Shown: piece by piece, positions 34,042 to 44,480 of the stretch
Numbering within the stretch: the stretch's first letter is position 1
How the letters are laid out: each line of letters starts with the position of its first letter
NCBI GenBank assembly: GCA_014898425.1
Contig: RCSZ01000006.1
Span: 124,001 to 188,000 of the forward strand
Direction of reading: 5' to 3'
DNA from: Botryotinia globosa
Lineage: Eukaryota; Ascomycota; Leotiomycetes; Helotiales; Sclerotiniaceae
Length of the DNA stretch: 64,000 bases
Translations under genes and position numbers: made by a program
Notes under the pieces: model-generated
Database searches by the model: none
What the model saw: only the letters and a program-made list of their open reading frames with translations
What the model was told of the DNA's origin: nothing

Positions 34042-34408
34042 GAATGCGTTCGGATCGATTTTCGATTTATTTCATAAGATTCTAAAATGGCAAGGGTATT
34101 TAGATTAATATATTTGAGTGATATTTGAGTAATGTTGAAAAATGATAGGGGTAGATAATAATGAAGATTTGATAAAGAATTAAGTTGTAAAGCTCTAAAA
34201 AGTTGTTTTATAATTAATATATGATAATCTTGAAACATTTGTCACTTTAAATTTATTAGAATTATTAGAAATCAAATAATTCCTAATAATTTGTTTATAA
34301 TCTTAAGTGTTCGGTAAACCTATTATTTGAGCTTACTAAGTATTATTTATTAAATAAATAAGATCTAATAATTGAAATAAGCCGAAATAAATCGATCCGA
34401 ACGCACCC
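34042..34408. mobile_element. PIF/Harbinger-type MITE (Tourist-like), 367 bp
   Basis: Terminal inverted repeats of GRRTGCGTTCGGATCGATTT open at 34042 and close at 34408; the only two differences between the ends are G versus A. TTA flanks both ends (34039-34041 and 34409-34411), the 3-bp TWA target duplication typical of PIF/Harbinger elements. The right end starts GGGTGCGTTCGG, like Tourist-type MITE ends. No coding capacity. It sits 194 bp before the 2EXR locus at 34603. Confidence 0.8.
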
Positions 34409-34602
34409 TTAGGTTCAATGAGGAACGTTACTTTGCGGCCAATCCAAACTCAGTCTTCTGAATACTTAAATTTCATCTGGGGCAAATTTTGACGTCGATA
34501 AAATTCATTCAAGGTTCTGTCAAAAATCATTCAAAAAGCGATTGTTCACACGTCTGTTTCTAAAGTAAAACCCTAGAAAGCACAATCCAAAACAAGTAAG
34601 TG

Positions 34603-35703
34603 ATGTCTTTTGTGCTCCAAAAGCGGTTACGCTCCGTGAAGCTTGCTGATGCTAACGGAAACGATAGACCTCATAGCATGGAACCCGAAAACAAGTTGAC
34701 CGCAAAAAGATGCAAGAATCTTTCAGGGAAGGCTCTAGTCGATGAGCTTGAGAAGCGTCGCTCCAAGCCTTATAGAGCTTTGGTACGCCGCTGGAACATG
34801 CGCATTCTACGACGACGACGATGGATAAACTTGAGAAAGTTCCCCATGCGCGAAAGATATAACACTGCTTCGAGCTTTGTCTTGTTCTCAGAACTTCCTA
34901 TCGAGATACGAATCAAGATCTGGGAATATAGCTTTCGCGGTCGCAATGTTGAAGTCTGTGTAGATTTTGACATTTCCATGGGGTATGATTTAGAACTTCA
35001 GATTGAACTTCCTGATTATCCAGATCGGATTGCCCAATGTACCACAATTACACCGAGTCCAGTAACTCTTTTCGTCAATCACGAAAGTCGAATGGAGACA
35101 CTTATCTGCTACACCAATCTCCTACCAGGTGTCTCCGACTTCCCGATCTATTTCAACTACCAGCTAGATTCCTTTGCTACTCGTCACTATTGCTCATGCT
35201 CAAAGCATAATATTCTTGGATACGACACCATGGAGCAACTGTCATGAGGAATTACGCACCTAATTGACATTTCGTCGTCGGTACTCTTGAGACCAATCAA
35301 ATCGCTGACATTTCCGACTTGCTTCATTTATGACTATGGTATCATTAATTTGCACCGCCCACAACCACAGGGGAGGATCTATAGCACATTCATTGAACCG
35401 CTTCTGGCCGAGTTCGATTGTTTGGAAGAGATTATCATCATAAGTGGCAGGCCGCATAAAGACTCCCGAAGCTCTGGATTTGACGACTCAACTGAAGTGC
35501 AACATCTAGAGAATTGCCTCACTGATACGTTTGAAGCTGAAGTGAAAAAAGATTCCTCATTTCACATTCCAAAAGTGACGATCTATACCGAAGCTTTTCT
35601 TCCTCCTATTTTTCGCGATGATATGGAGCAAGCAAATGGATCCCGGGTCTATGAGAATTACGATTTGATGGAGACTGCAGAATGGTTTGATTCCGAGTAT
35701 TGA
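34603..35703 (+). pseudogene. 2EXR-domain gene with an in-frame TGA
   Basis: One frame runs from ATG 34603 to TGA 35701-35703 with a single internal TGA at 35245-35247 (about codon 215). Before the stop: a basic N-terminus (RRWNMRILRRRRWINLRKF), then the 2EXR core FVLFSELPIEIRIKIWEYSF, VTLFVNHESRMETLICYTNL and IYFNYQLDSFATR. After it: ITHLIDISSSVLLRPIKSLT, which lines up with the paralogue segments at 39045 (FVRSITIP) and 42753 (LRDLAECAPNILKVVKSLYLP). That match shows the region across the stop was coding. A 50-bp intron could be forced with a GTCATG donor, but it would delete this conserved piece, so I prefer a nonsense mutation. If expressed, the product would be a 214-residue form with the 2EXR core only. 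Confidence 0.7.
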
Positions 35704-36361
35704 CTGAAGATATGGAGATATCTGGTTGTAACTATGTAAATAGTTTCCAAAAGAGATAATACATCATAGAAACAACTATTCGAATGAAACCTCATGTTGG
35801 GGGCTTTTTCGGAACGTGTGATTTGCATCAAAATGAATTATCCTCCCTTTTTCCTAGATTCAATACAAGCCTCATCAACTATTTGAAAACTAGAAAGAGT
35901 TTCCCAAAGTTCCCTTGCTTTCTTCTTCTTCCTGGCAATATTGGCTGCTCATTCTAAATATTGTTTCACCATATCATTCTGCATTCATGCGCTTGATACG
36001 ATTAGTAAGACAGAGACATTCTACATCCTACGGAAAATATTTGGAATGACACAATTAGTACAGGTCAGTTGTCTGTTAAAGGTATTACAGAGTCATGAGA
36101 ATTTTCTTAATCACATCGAAATGATGAAAGGAACGAAGACATCTCTATTTCACGTAAACTGCGGCATGAGTAAGAGGAAATAACATTGTCTAAAGAAGCC
36201 TTAAGAGATTTAGACTGGAGACTGCTACGGATCAATGCAATCAATCGTGTTACTGCGCTATTTCCGTGGGCCAAACTATGCTTGACGATAGAGGACCGAA
36301 TTTGGAGGCTCCAAAAGTCGAGACCCAGTGTAAAAGTGGCCCATTCGCTTTGGCAAGGGAA
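35704..36361. other. Intergenic region between convergent genes
   Basis: No gene seen; short frames at 35941-36183 lack support. Confidence 0.5.
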
Positions 36362-37441
36362 TTAAAGGAATGCTTTCTCATCGGAGACCTTACGCGACTG
36401 ATTACGCTGAAGTATCAACCACTCTACCAAAAACTTAGCACTAATGACTTTATCCTTTAGTCCCTCCATGAGTTTGTCATCGAGCGCCTCGGTCATGATT
36501 TGTCGAATCTTAGTTGAACTAACACCATTTGACGCACTATGTTGCGAGGCACGAAATTGTATTGTCGGCTTTGCAGGAATGGTCATGGCATGACATGTCC
36601 ACAGAACACCGACCTCATCGTCGATATTTCCCTCTTCTTCTTCATCCTTCTCCGTACCTCTCTTCCATTTTGTACAACCTGGCAGATCTCTTGGAATCTT
36701 ATCCATCTTCGGATCAAAGAAGTCAACCGGTCTTCTTGCGTTGATGATAAGAAATTCATCCACCGGACCCCATTCCTGCAAATTTCCCGGATGTAAATGT
36801 GGCGCACTTTCCACCGTCAACTTATCCCCACCCAACAGTCCTACCAACTTAACGGCATACCCAGCTTCCGAAACCAAATCGGTTGTCGCCCGTAGGACTT
36901 TAATGTGATTATCCATATCTCCCACCAGCAGCTGAAGCCATCCAGATGCAACAAGTTGGGAAACTTCTGGAACTTTGTAGAAAAGCTCGTAGCGGAGGCT
37001 TTGTGGAAGTATTATTTCACCCCATTTCTTCTTTTTGCTTGTGACAATCGAGCCAGGATCCACGAAGAGGAACATAGTGGTGATACCAAGTTGCTCACGA
37101 CGCTCCGAAAGATAGCGGATCGTGGCTAGATGACCTTGGTGGGGTGGGTTGAAAGAGCCTGGGTAGAGAAGGATATTGTTTCTGGCATTTGAGTTGAGAA
37201 TTGGCCATGAGACCGAGTCATTGTGTGAAATAGTATCGTGGCACTTCTCTGCGATTGGTGAAAAGAGGCTGGCTGGGATCTCTCCTATATTGATAGAACT
37301 TTCTAGGGCCTTTTGTAAAAAGGGCTGAATGGTGTTGGGTGGAACTTCATCAACAATTTTTGGAACAGCAGAAATTCTTGGATTCGACTTTTTAGCTGTA
37401 ATCTTATGATCAGAGAAAGGTTTATTGGGAGGAGTCGACAT
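36362..37441 (-). CDS. Nucleotidyltransferase of the cytidylyltransferase/NMN adenylyltransferase-like fold
   Basis: A single exon of 359 aa starts at 37441 (MSTPPNKPFSDHKITAKKSN). After a variable N-terminus, LLYPGSFNPPHQGHLATIRY (91-110) is the nucleotide-binding GxFxPxHxGH signature of the family, with the HxGH histidines at 101 and 104. LVGLLGGDKLT follows in the expected place of the substrate loop, and GVSSTKIRQIM near 316-326 is the C-terminal (I/V)SST-x-(I/L)R nucleotide-binding motif. The length exceeds bacterial NMNAT but fits fungal homologues related to yeast Pof1. It probably transfers AMP or CMP to a phosphorylated substrate; NMN is plausible but unproven. An acidic insert lies near 270-285 (EKDEEEEGNIDDE). 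It is the only obvious housekeeping-type gene within the 2EXR-rich stretch. Confidence 0.85.
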   Translation of the reverse strand: MSTPPNKPFSDHKITAKKSNPRISAVPKIVDEVPPNTIQPFLQKALESSINIGEIPASLFSPIAEKCHDTISHNDSVSWPILNSNARNNILLYPGSFNPPHQGHLATIRYLSERREQLGITTMFLFVDPGSIVTSKKKKWGEIILPQSLRYELFYKVPEVSQLVASGWLQLLVGDMDNHIKVLRATTDLVSEAGYAVKLVGLLGGDKLTVESAPHLHPGNLQEWGPVDEFLIINARRPVDFFDPKMDKIPRDLPGCTKWKRGTEKDEEEEGNIDDEVGVLWTCHAMTIPAKPTIQFRASQHSASNGVSSTKIRQIMTEALDDKLMEGLKDKVISAKFLVEWLILQRNQSRKVSDEKAFL

Positions 37442-38524
37442 GACAGATGTTGGCCTCGAGGTTTTGGAAGATTTGTGGAAACGTTATGTTGGGATTGTTG
37501 ATGGCTGAATATTTCGAAAGCTATCGATCTAGTTGAGGTTTTTACATAAAACCTCTCACTAGTTCGTCCTGCAAGACCTTCTAATCAAGATCTGCTCTTT
37601 GTCACTTTGTAATATTTAAACTTCGCATTGATTTTTTCGATTCTCTCACACTTTATTTCGAAATAATGTGATTGTGGTGAATTAGAATTGAGGTAGAAGT
37701 AAAGCTGAGTCTAGTACCCTTAGTACCTTCTTTGATTGGGCACGTATTTTTGTGCGAATCTGATGAGCAACTTATTAATAAGTCCTGATTGAGAGTTTGA
37801 ACGCGTTCTTTACATGATTTGGAAAAATTAGAGCAAACCACCATGTCATCCAGCTCTTGTCTGCTGGTAAAAGAAGCATACCAGAACTGTTGATTCACTC
37901 AAGTTTGCTGGTTAGCCTCGAGATTCTCTTCTTGATATATGTGTGTGGTGCATTCAATGTTATCTGGATAAAAGCAAGTGAATGGAAGACGTTCACACCA
38001 CTTAGGGAAATCATCCAAAAATATATTCCAGAAGTCAAAGACAAGAAATTAAGATGTTATGAAACATTAAAAGGTCTTCAGCCAAGTTTGCTTCATTCCC
38101 AATGTGAATTTCTGAATGAGGGGCTGAAAATGTGAAACCGTTGATATTTAGATTCCTAGAGATCTTATAGAGTGTGCTGCCAGTGTCAAAAAAATGTGTG
38201 AGATTGATGCAAACTGCATATACAGAGGATCATAGGTATTTGAGCCCATTTAGAAGATATCATTGAGTGATAGGAGCTGTGAGAAGCATCAGGATACAGC
38301 AGATACAGTGAATCCACGTTTTTGCATCATCGACTCCATCATCTCCAGTGAATAATTAAACTCTCTTGTCTTTCAAGATCGTTTACCAGACCATCTTTTA
38401 TTCGAAAGCTGACCAAGGTTATTATCAAGAAACTCAAAATATTCTAGAGGGTTGAATCCAAAATACTCCCTCATGCAAGGATAAACATCAAACTCTTCAG
38501 CAAATAAACTCTCACATCTCCAAC
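37442..38524. other. Intergenic region
   Basis: No supported gene. An open frame at 37857-38135 has no ATG at its head and no domain. Distal part is the promoter of the next 2EXR gene. Confidence 0.45.
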
Positions 38525-39953
38525 ATGTCAAAAGGCGAGATCGAATCTCGGACTGTCAAGTCCCTGGGATTTCGGAAGGCTTTTGTGGCCTTTTCCAGGA
38601 CTTCCTCGCTCACTATAGCCAGTATCAAGCAGAAATGTAAGTCATTCTTTTCAAACTACATGATCAGTTTTTGACTAATTCTTTTTCCACAGTCAAATCA
38701 GGTGTAACGACTTCACATCTACCCAGCAGAGCAAAAGACAAGGAGCAGCGAAAGCCCGCTCTTACAAGAGTCCAAGCAAAAAATAAACCACTCAACAAGA
38801 AAGCTGACAAGAAGAAGTCTGAGGAGAGAACGAATAAGGATGGAAAGAAGTCAACAAATGATAAGCGGGCCTTCAATATACCTAAGCGCAGGTCAAAAGC
38901 ACGCGTGGAAAAGAGAACAAGATCTAGCAAAGTAAAGAAGGTGGTAAACTTGCCAAAGATATCTTACATTAAATTGAAAAACTTCTGTAAGTAAATCCTT
39001 CCACTCCCAATCTCACAGAAAGTTTTTAACAATAACTTTTTATAGTGAAACCAATTTATCTTTATGTTTTCTACACAGACTTGTACCAGCGATTCGGAAA
39101 CCCAAAATATCCCCTCCATGATACAGAGACCTTTCCTCGGAACAACAAACAACAAGAAAAAAAGTTTGGACAGCTTGAATTCAAGTTTTTTCAAAAATTT
39201 CCAAAGGAGATTCGATCTAAGATCTGGAGAGCAACATTCAAAACTCGCATTGTCATTGTGGAAGTTCAAGTTAAAATGGACCCTGATATTGAAAAGATGA
39301 AAATTGTTGGAGCACACATGACCGTCCCAATTGCTTTGAGCGTTTGCCGAGAGAGTCGAGCTGAAGCACTTTTGTGGTACAGAAATCTAGTCCCCGAACA
39401 TGTTAGGCCCATATACTTTCATCCTACTCTTGATTCCTTCGCAATCAGAGCAATGCAGGTTGCTCGTAATGCAGACCCGAAGAAAAGATGGGCCGAAGTC
39501 ACTTATTTCGTCAAAGACATTATATATTTTCTGGGTTATATGGGCTCTGTCTATAAAGAAATTCCGAAATTCGTTCGAAGCATCACTATACCGAGAGCAT
39601 GCTGGAGTCGAGATCGATTTTGGGATACGAGAATGCAGTTGGCATGGAATGAAGGTTGGGGCTATGATGGATTGAAGGAGATTGTCGTGTTAGAGTTTCT
39701 CGACAACACAATCTACTATTTACAGCATGAGAAATTTCTTCAAAGTTACTTCGAGATTATAAAGCAGACGCATCCTGATTGCGTTATGCCAAGAATTCGA
39801 ATCATTCTAGATCATTTGGGCCACTTACCTTACAGTAGTGAGAATTTCTCTGAGATAATGGGGGAGGGAAGATATGAAGATATCGACACAAAGTATGGCA
39901 GCTGTCGTAGGTGCGATTCATGTTGGGTTAAGTGGTTTGAGTCGGATTTCTAA
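38525..39953 (+). CDS. 2EXR-domain protein with Lys/Arg-rich N-terminus
   Basis: Exons 38525-38636, 38693-38986 and 39046-39953 encode 437 aa; both introns have GTAAGT donors and split a codon after its first base. Exons 1-2 give an exceptionally basic region (NKKADKKKSEERTNKDGKKS, RRSKARVEKRTRSSKVKK) that looks like a nuclear or nucleolar targeting or nucleic-acid-binding tail. The 2EXR domain follows: FKFFQKFPKEIRSKIWRATF, TRIVIVEVQV, IALSVCRESRAEALLWYRNL, IYFHPTLDSFAIR. The C-terminal half holds the family helix KFVRSITIPRACW and ends with CRRCDSCWVKWFESDF. It is one of four 2EXR loci between 34.6 and 43.8 kb. Function unknown. Confidence 0.85.
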
Positions 39954-40803
39954 ATAAGAATAGGGGTAGGCATGAAAAAGGGGAGTAGATCTGTACACAA
40001 ACAAGTTCATAGGTAAAACGGCGATTGTTTCGAAGGAATATTGATACGAAATTATGACATCAAGGTGATACATGCAGCTATTTGTCATGTGAACTCGTTT
40101 ATTATCTGGTAATTTATCCGCTACAAGTGTGATTCTCCCGTTTTGCCCACAGTCTTCGACTCTTCGGAAAGAGCCTTCTGATTTCACATACCTCCAACAA
40201 TTGATAGAATTGACATTTCTTGTTATAAAAAGACCCGAAATCTAGTTACATGCTTCACAAGATGTCATTAGTGAGCTAGGAACCTTCACTACCCAAGAAA
40301 GAGAGAAAAGATGATACTTGTCAGCCAAGGAAATGGTCGACGATCGCTGCTGATCAATAATTGGTTCGAGTGATTGACAGAAACTAGACCCAATTGTCTT
40401 CGACTAGGTCTCTTGTACTGCCAAAATTTCCCAAAGTGATCAGACTAACTAAAAAACCGTTGAAGTTACTTTGTCATACCTCACACGCTGAGTAGACCGA
40501 CACCCTTTTGGCGTCGAAGAGAAAAAGCAGTTAATCAAGCGCACCATGTAACTTTAAATTGAAAGTGATTCCCATAAATTCTTCTTCATCTGTTCTCTGT
40601 TCGTGACGAACCTGTCTTCTTTCACTCATCGACCAAGTATCCTACATTAATCTACTTTTATATCAAATTGTTGCTCAGAGAACCTCGTTCTCCGCCGAAA
40701 CCACTTCCACACAGTTCAGAAATAATCAATCAGATCATTGGACTTCTGTAGCTATTATCGATTGACTCAAAATAATCCTCATAGTTCTATTTAAGTTGAA
40801 GAT
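39954..40803. other. Intergenic region
   Basis: No gene seen; 3' flank and promoter of the neighbouring 2EXR genes. Confidence 0.5.
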
Positions 40804-41781
40804 ATGGTGCAATATTCGCATGTTCCCGGTGGCATGAAGCCAAAAAAAAGAGTTGTCATCTCTAAGGCTCTTGCCAAACGTTCTCCTCGCAGTATTTATG
40901 AGCGATGTAAGTATCATTCCAATCCAGTTGCTTTCTTACAACAATGGGATCAAATGCTTGGGTCAAAATTCTAGATATATGCACATGGATAATCTCTGAC
41001 AGATATCGTAGGTAATTCCAAGTGCTTTGTAGCAGAGCCAGTCGACTCGGAGTCTATCTGCTTTACAAACCTTCCCTACGAAATTCGTCTAATGATTTGG
41101 CACTATTGCTTCGAATCTCGTGTAGTCACCATAAGCGCTCATAATAACTGGATCGACGACTCGCGCGGATATGAATACAAGCCGGTCGTATCATCAGTCC
41201 ACGCGATTTTGCCATTGACTCTTAGCATCAACAGGGAAAGCCAATTTGAAACGCTTCTGCACTACACAGACTTGATTCGGAACCCTGGATTGTTCCGCGA
41301 CCCAGTATATTTCAATTCAAAGCTTGATAAGCTCGCCATTCACGTACTCTACAAAAACAGATATAGAAGACGGCGTCTATTGACTAATCATTGCTTATGC
41401 TATAACTTCCACGCTTTGGCCGACATTTCGCTATACTCACCAAATATGTGCAGGATGGAGCATTTTCACGTATCTCGCGAAGAAGCTCTCTGCGAAACAT
41501 CCAGATGTAATGGCAGTCTATTCTTGCTTTACCCCGATATAATGCACACATTTCATAACTTGAAAACCATCGTAGTCCAGTCGCCTAATGTCAATGAGAC
41601 AATGGTCCTTAACAACATTTCGAAAGATGGCATTTGGGTCGTGGGAAAACCCGTCTGGAAGGCCATCAAATCAATGGAGAATTTCGAAGATGATAATTGG
41701 CGGATCACACAAAGAGATGACCACAATGTACCATCGTTGTATTATGAACGCCGCTGTGGAAGATCAAAAGAACTTAAATAA
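40804..41781 (+). CDS. 2EXR-domain protein
   Basis: Exons 40804-40906 and 41003-41781 encode 293 aa; the 96-bp intron (GTAAGT...GACAG) splits a codon after its first base, as in the neighbours. The N-terminus MVQYSHVPGGMKPKKRVVIS shares MVQYS with the gene at 42370. The 2EXR core starts near residue 56: ICFTNLPYEIRLMIWHYCFE, SRVVTISAH, LTLSINRESQFETLLHYTDL and RDPVYFNSKLDKLAI. LLHYTDLIRNPGLFRDPVYF closely matches LFHYKDLIQNPALFRDPLYF in the gene at 42370, so the two are recent tandem paralogues. The C-terminal part is shorter. Function unknown. Confidence 0.85.
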
Positions 41782-42369
41782 GGATTGTTATGCGAATTAT
41801 CCCATGTAACTCAGCTTGACCGTTTTCAAGTGTCAATTTTGACTCCTACCTTCAGGATTGCAATACTGCTACCCTATTGTTCAGCCACACGCTCGCGTTA
41901 TATTATCTCATGTTTCTTAAGGTTTGATTTACACTACAGAGTCTATCCATATGGCACCAGATACCTTGGGAATACTCAAGATATTTATTCGCTACGGTGG
42001 ATTAGTCAGGCACATCTGTTACCTCCCAAGGCTTCTTCTCGGTCGATATCTTCTTCAACATACTATCGCGTATCATACAAAAATATTCATCTTCTTACGA
42101 ATCATCAAATACGGTATACATCGCATTCATGAAGTGTACGGTCTCACGATCACCGAGTCGTGAATACGGCATGATTTCACCTCTACTCTAGACATCTCCG
42201 CAGTCTATATAAGTTCTATAAGCCTACTCATCCAGTGCTATTACCATTCTATTCACGAGATAGCGACTCTTCTACACCATAATTTACAATCTCAACTTAA
42301 CAAAACACAAAACTGCATACTCATTTTTCCACCTAGACCGACAACAAATCACCAAATCTTTTCTTCAAA
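41782..42369. other. Intergenic region
   Basis: No gene seen; the short frames at 41785-42163 overlap one another and carry no domain. Contains the TATA-like box at 42206. Confidence 0.5.
42206..42212 (+). promoter_or_regulatory. TATA-like box TATATAA
   Basis: TATATAA lies 158 bp before the start codon at 42370, followed by a C/A-rich leader. Confidence 0.4.
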
Positions 42370-43810
42370 ATGGTCCAATACTCTGGCATTCACGGCGCAT
42401 ACAGTCCCCAGAGACAAAGTTGGTCCTTAAGAATCATCTTCCTGATGCTAGGATCGATGCTAGGGTCCTTTTTCTGCAGCATAAAGTATTATTGTAAGTA
42501 TAGTACTCGACCTTGGTAGTTCAGTCACCATACCTAAACTTCAAGAATTGCTACAGAAGTTGAAGAGTCAGTAAAAAGAGTGGAAGGATAATCAATGCGC
42601 ACAATAAAGAGGTTGGATGGAAGTTGTTGTAACGGCTCAATGATAAGAGCTAGGAAATGCTAGTTCTGTATTCTTCAAAATTCATCAAGCCAGACTTCGT
42701 CACAATCTCAGCTATTCACTTTTTTATGTGTCAATCTAATTTTACTTTATAGTGCTACCCAAGAGCCCCAGAGCAACAACGCAGGTGGCTAAAACCACGA
42801 AAGAGTTGTCTTTCACATGTTTCTCTCGACTTCCCTTTGAGATCCGCAACCAAATATGGCAATCAGCTTTCCAAGGACGGACCGTCACTCTCCACGTTCA
42901 TACTGCAAACAAATCTTGCCACTATCGTTCTTTCATCTCAAGAGGACTAAAAATCACTTTAGATTCAGTACAAGCAACCATGCCCACAACCCTTTGGGTA
43001 AATCAAGAAAGTAGGAACGAAACCCTTTTTCATTACAAGGATCTAATCCAGAATCCGGCGCTATTCCGCGATCCGTTGTATTTCAATTCGGACCTTGATG
43101 CCATGGCCTTGGAAGTATACTATCCAACACGACCGGGGAAAGATAGGAGTTGGGTCCGTCAGAGAGGTGCGCGCAATCACCAGAAGTTGTCTCTCGACCT
43201 GAGGGACTTAGCAGAGTGCGCACCAAATATTCTAAAAGTGGTGAAATCATTGTATCTTCCGATGATCATGCTCGAGGATGGACCTGGTGCCACATACAAA
43301 AGCCTTTCACCCACATGCTGGAGTGGCATGGTACAATTCCATGCGTTGCAACTAGTGACAATCACAGGAATAGAAAGCGACTTCGATTACGGTATACCAG
43401 GAGCTTTTGTGAAAAGCGTAGCCAAATTCTTCCAATTCTCCTTCGAGAAGGAAAAGCAACAATTTCCCGACTGTCGTATACCAAGATTGAACATGTTCCC
43501 ACTGGACGATGAATACGAGAAAGCGACAGGATCCAACGATTATTTTCACTTCGCGGGAAATGCTCTCTTCGAAGACGATATAGTTGGAGGATCGTGGACC
43601 TTATGGTTTCAGGAACCAGACAATTATTCCAAGGTCGATAGCAGCAAGAAGAGATACGATGGTGGATTTGTTGAAGAAATTATTCAGGATTTTAATGCGA
43701 GCAACGATGACGAAAAGGGACGGAATCACACTGGCAGGATTTCTGAGGCGGGTAATGATGGAGTCACCGTGGCGAGCAGGTTCAATAGTTCGAGATGGTC
43801 AGCGGAGTGA
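42370..43810 (+). CDS. 2EXR-domain protein with N-terminal hydrophobic segment
   Basis: Exons 42370-42493 and 42753-43810 encode 393 aa. The intron is long for this window (259 bp, GTAAGT...TATAG) and splits a codon after its first base. Exon 1 begins MVQYSGIHGAYSPQRQSWS and then has a hydrophobic stretch (IIFLMLGSMLGSFFCSIKYY) that could be a membrane anchor, absent from the paralogues. The 2EXR core is CFSRLPFEIRNQIWQSAFQG, RTVTLHVHT, TTLWVNQESRNETLFHYKDL and LFRDPLYFNSDLDAMAL. The C-terminal half has LAECAPNILKVVKSLYLP and ends in a Ser/Gly/Asp-rich tail. A skipped small exon inside the long intron is possible. Confidence 0.82.
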
Positions 43811-44480
43811 GGGTGAGGGGGAATCGGGGTTTCTTCTGGGCAATTTGATTTTGTAGAATCAGGTCGTACGTTCCATGTATTGAAATGGGTTTCAGAATGA
43901 AGCAGATATTTGATTTGGCGGAGGCTGTACATTTATGCACAGGAAGACTTATTAACCGCTGTATATGTTGCTGGTAGCTAGTATTAATATGACGTTGTTG
44001 ATAATCATCACCGAGGTAACTCGATACCTCACACATTGAAATCCATTTGAAGCCTTCACAAAATATCACCATAGACCTCGCTTAACTTGATCGATTCATG
44101 TTCGCATTGATACGAATCTTAAGCGGCTGTTGAAAATTGTAACAAGAGGCTCCTGATGATGTGAATTTTCGTATTTAAGAGGATTCTTATGAAAACACCA
44201 TCCTTGAAGCGACTTGCAATAATTTTTGTGAAGAACTTACCAAATTTATTTTTACGATCATTGAAAACCACATGAATCAGGAGGAAGATGTAATGAAAGA
44301 CTCTGAATAGAAGACCGTGTATGAGTTACCATCAATTGATGAATCAAATAACATAATCAATGTGTATCAACTAACCCAGAAGATACACCGCAAAAATTAT
44401 CATCTATAAAAGTTCTATGAAGAAACAAGCAACTTTAATATGACTACGCAGGCGCGCCGAAGGATGAAAACAACCCGATT
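43811..44480. other. Intergenic region between convergent genes
   Basis: No gene seen. Confidence 0.5.

Noticed and set aside
35237..35286. 50-bp intron removing the in-frame TGA of the 2EXR gene
   Set aside because: It needs a poor GTCATG donor and would delete sequence that aligns with paralogues.
37857..38135. 92-codon frame as a gene
   Set aside because: It starts on TTG, has no ATG near its head, no splice acceptor supporting an internal exon and no recognisable domain.
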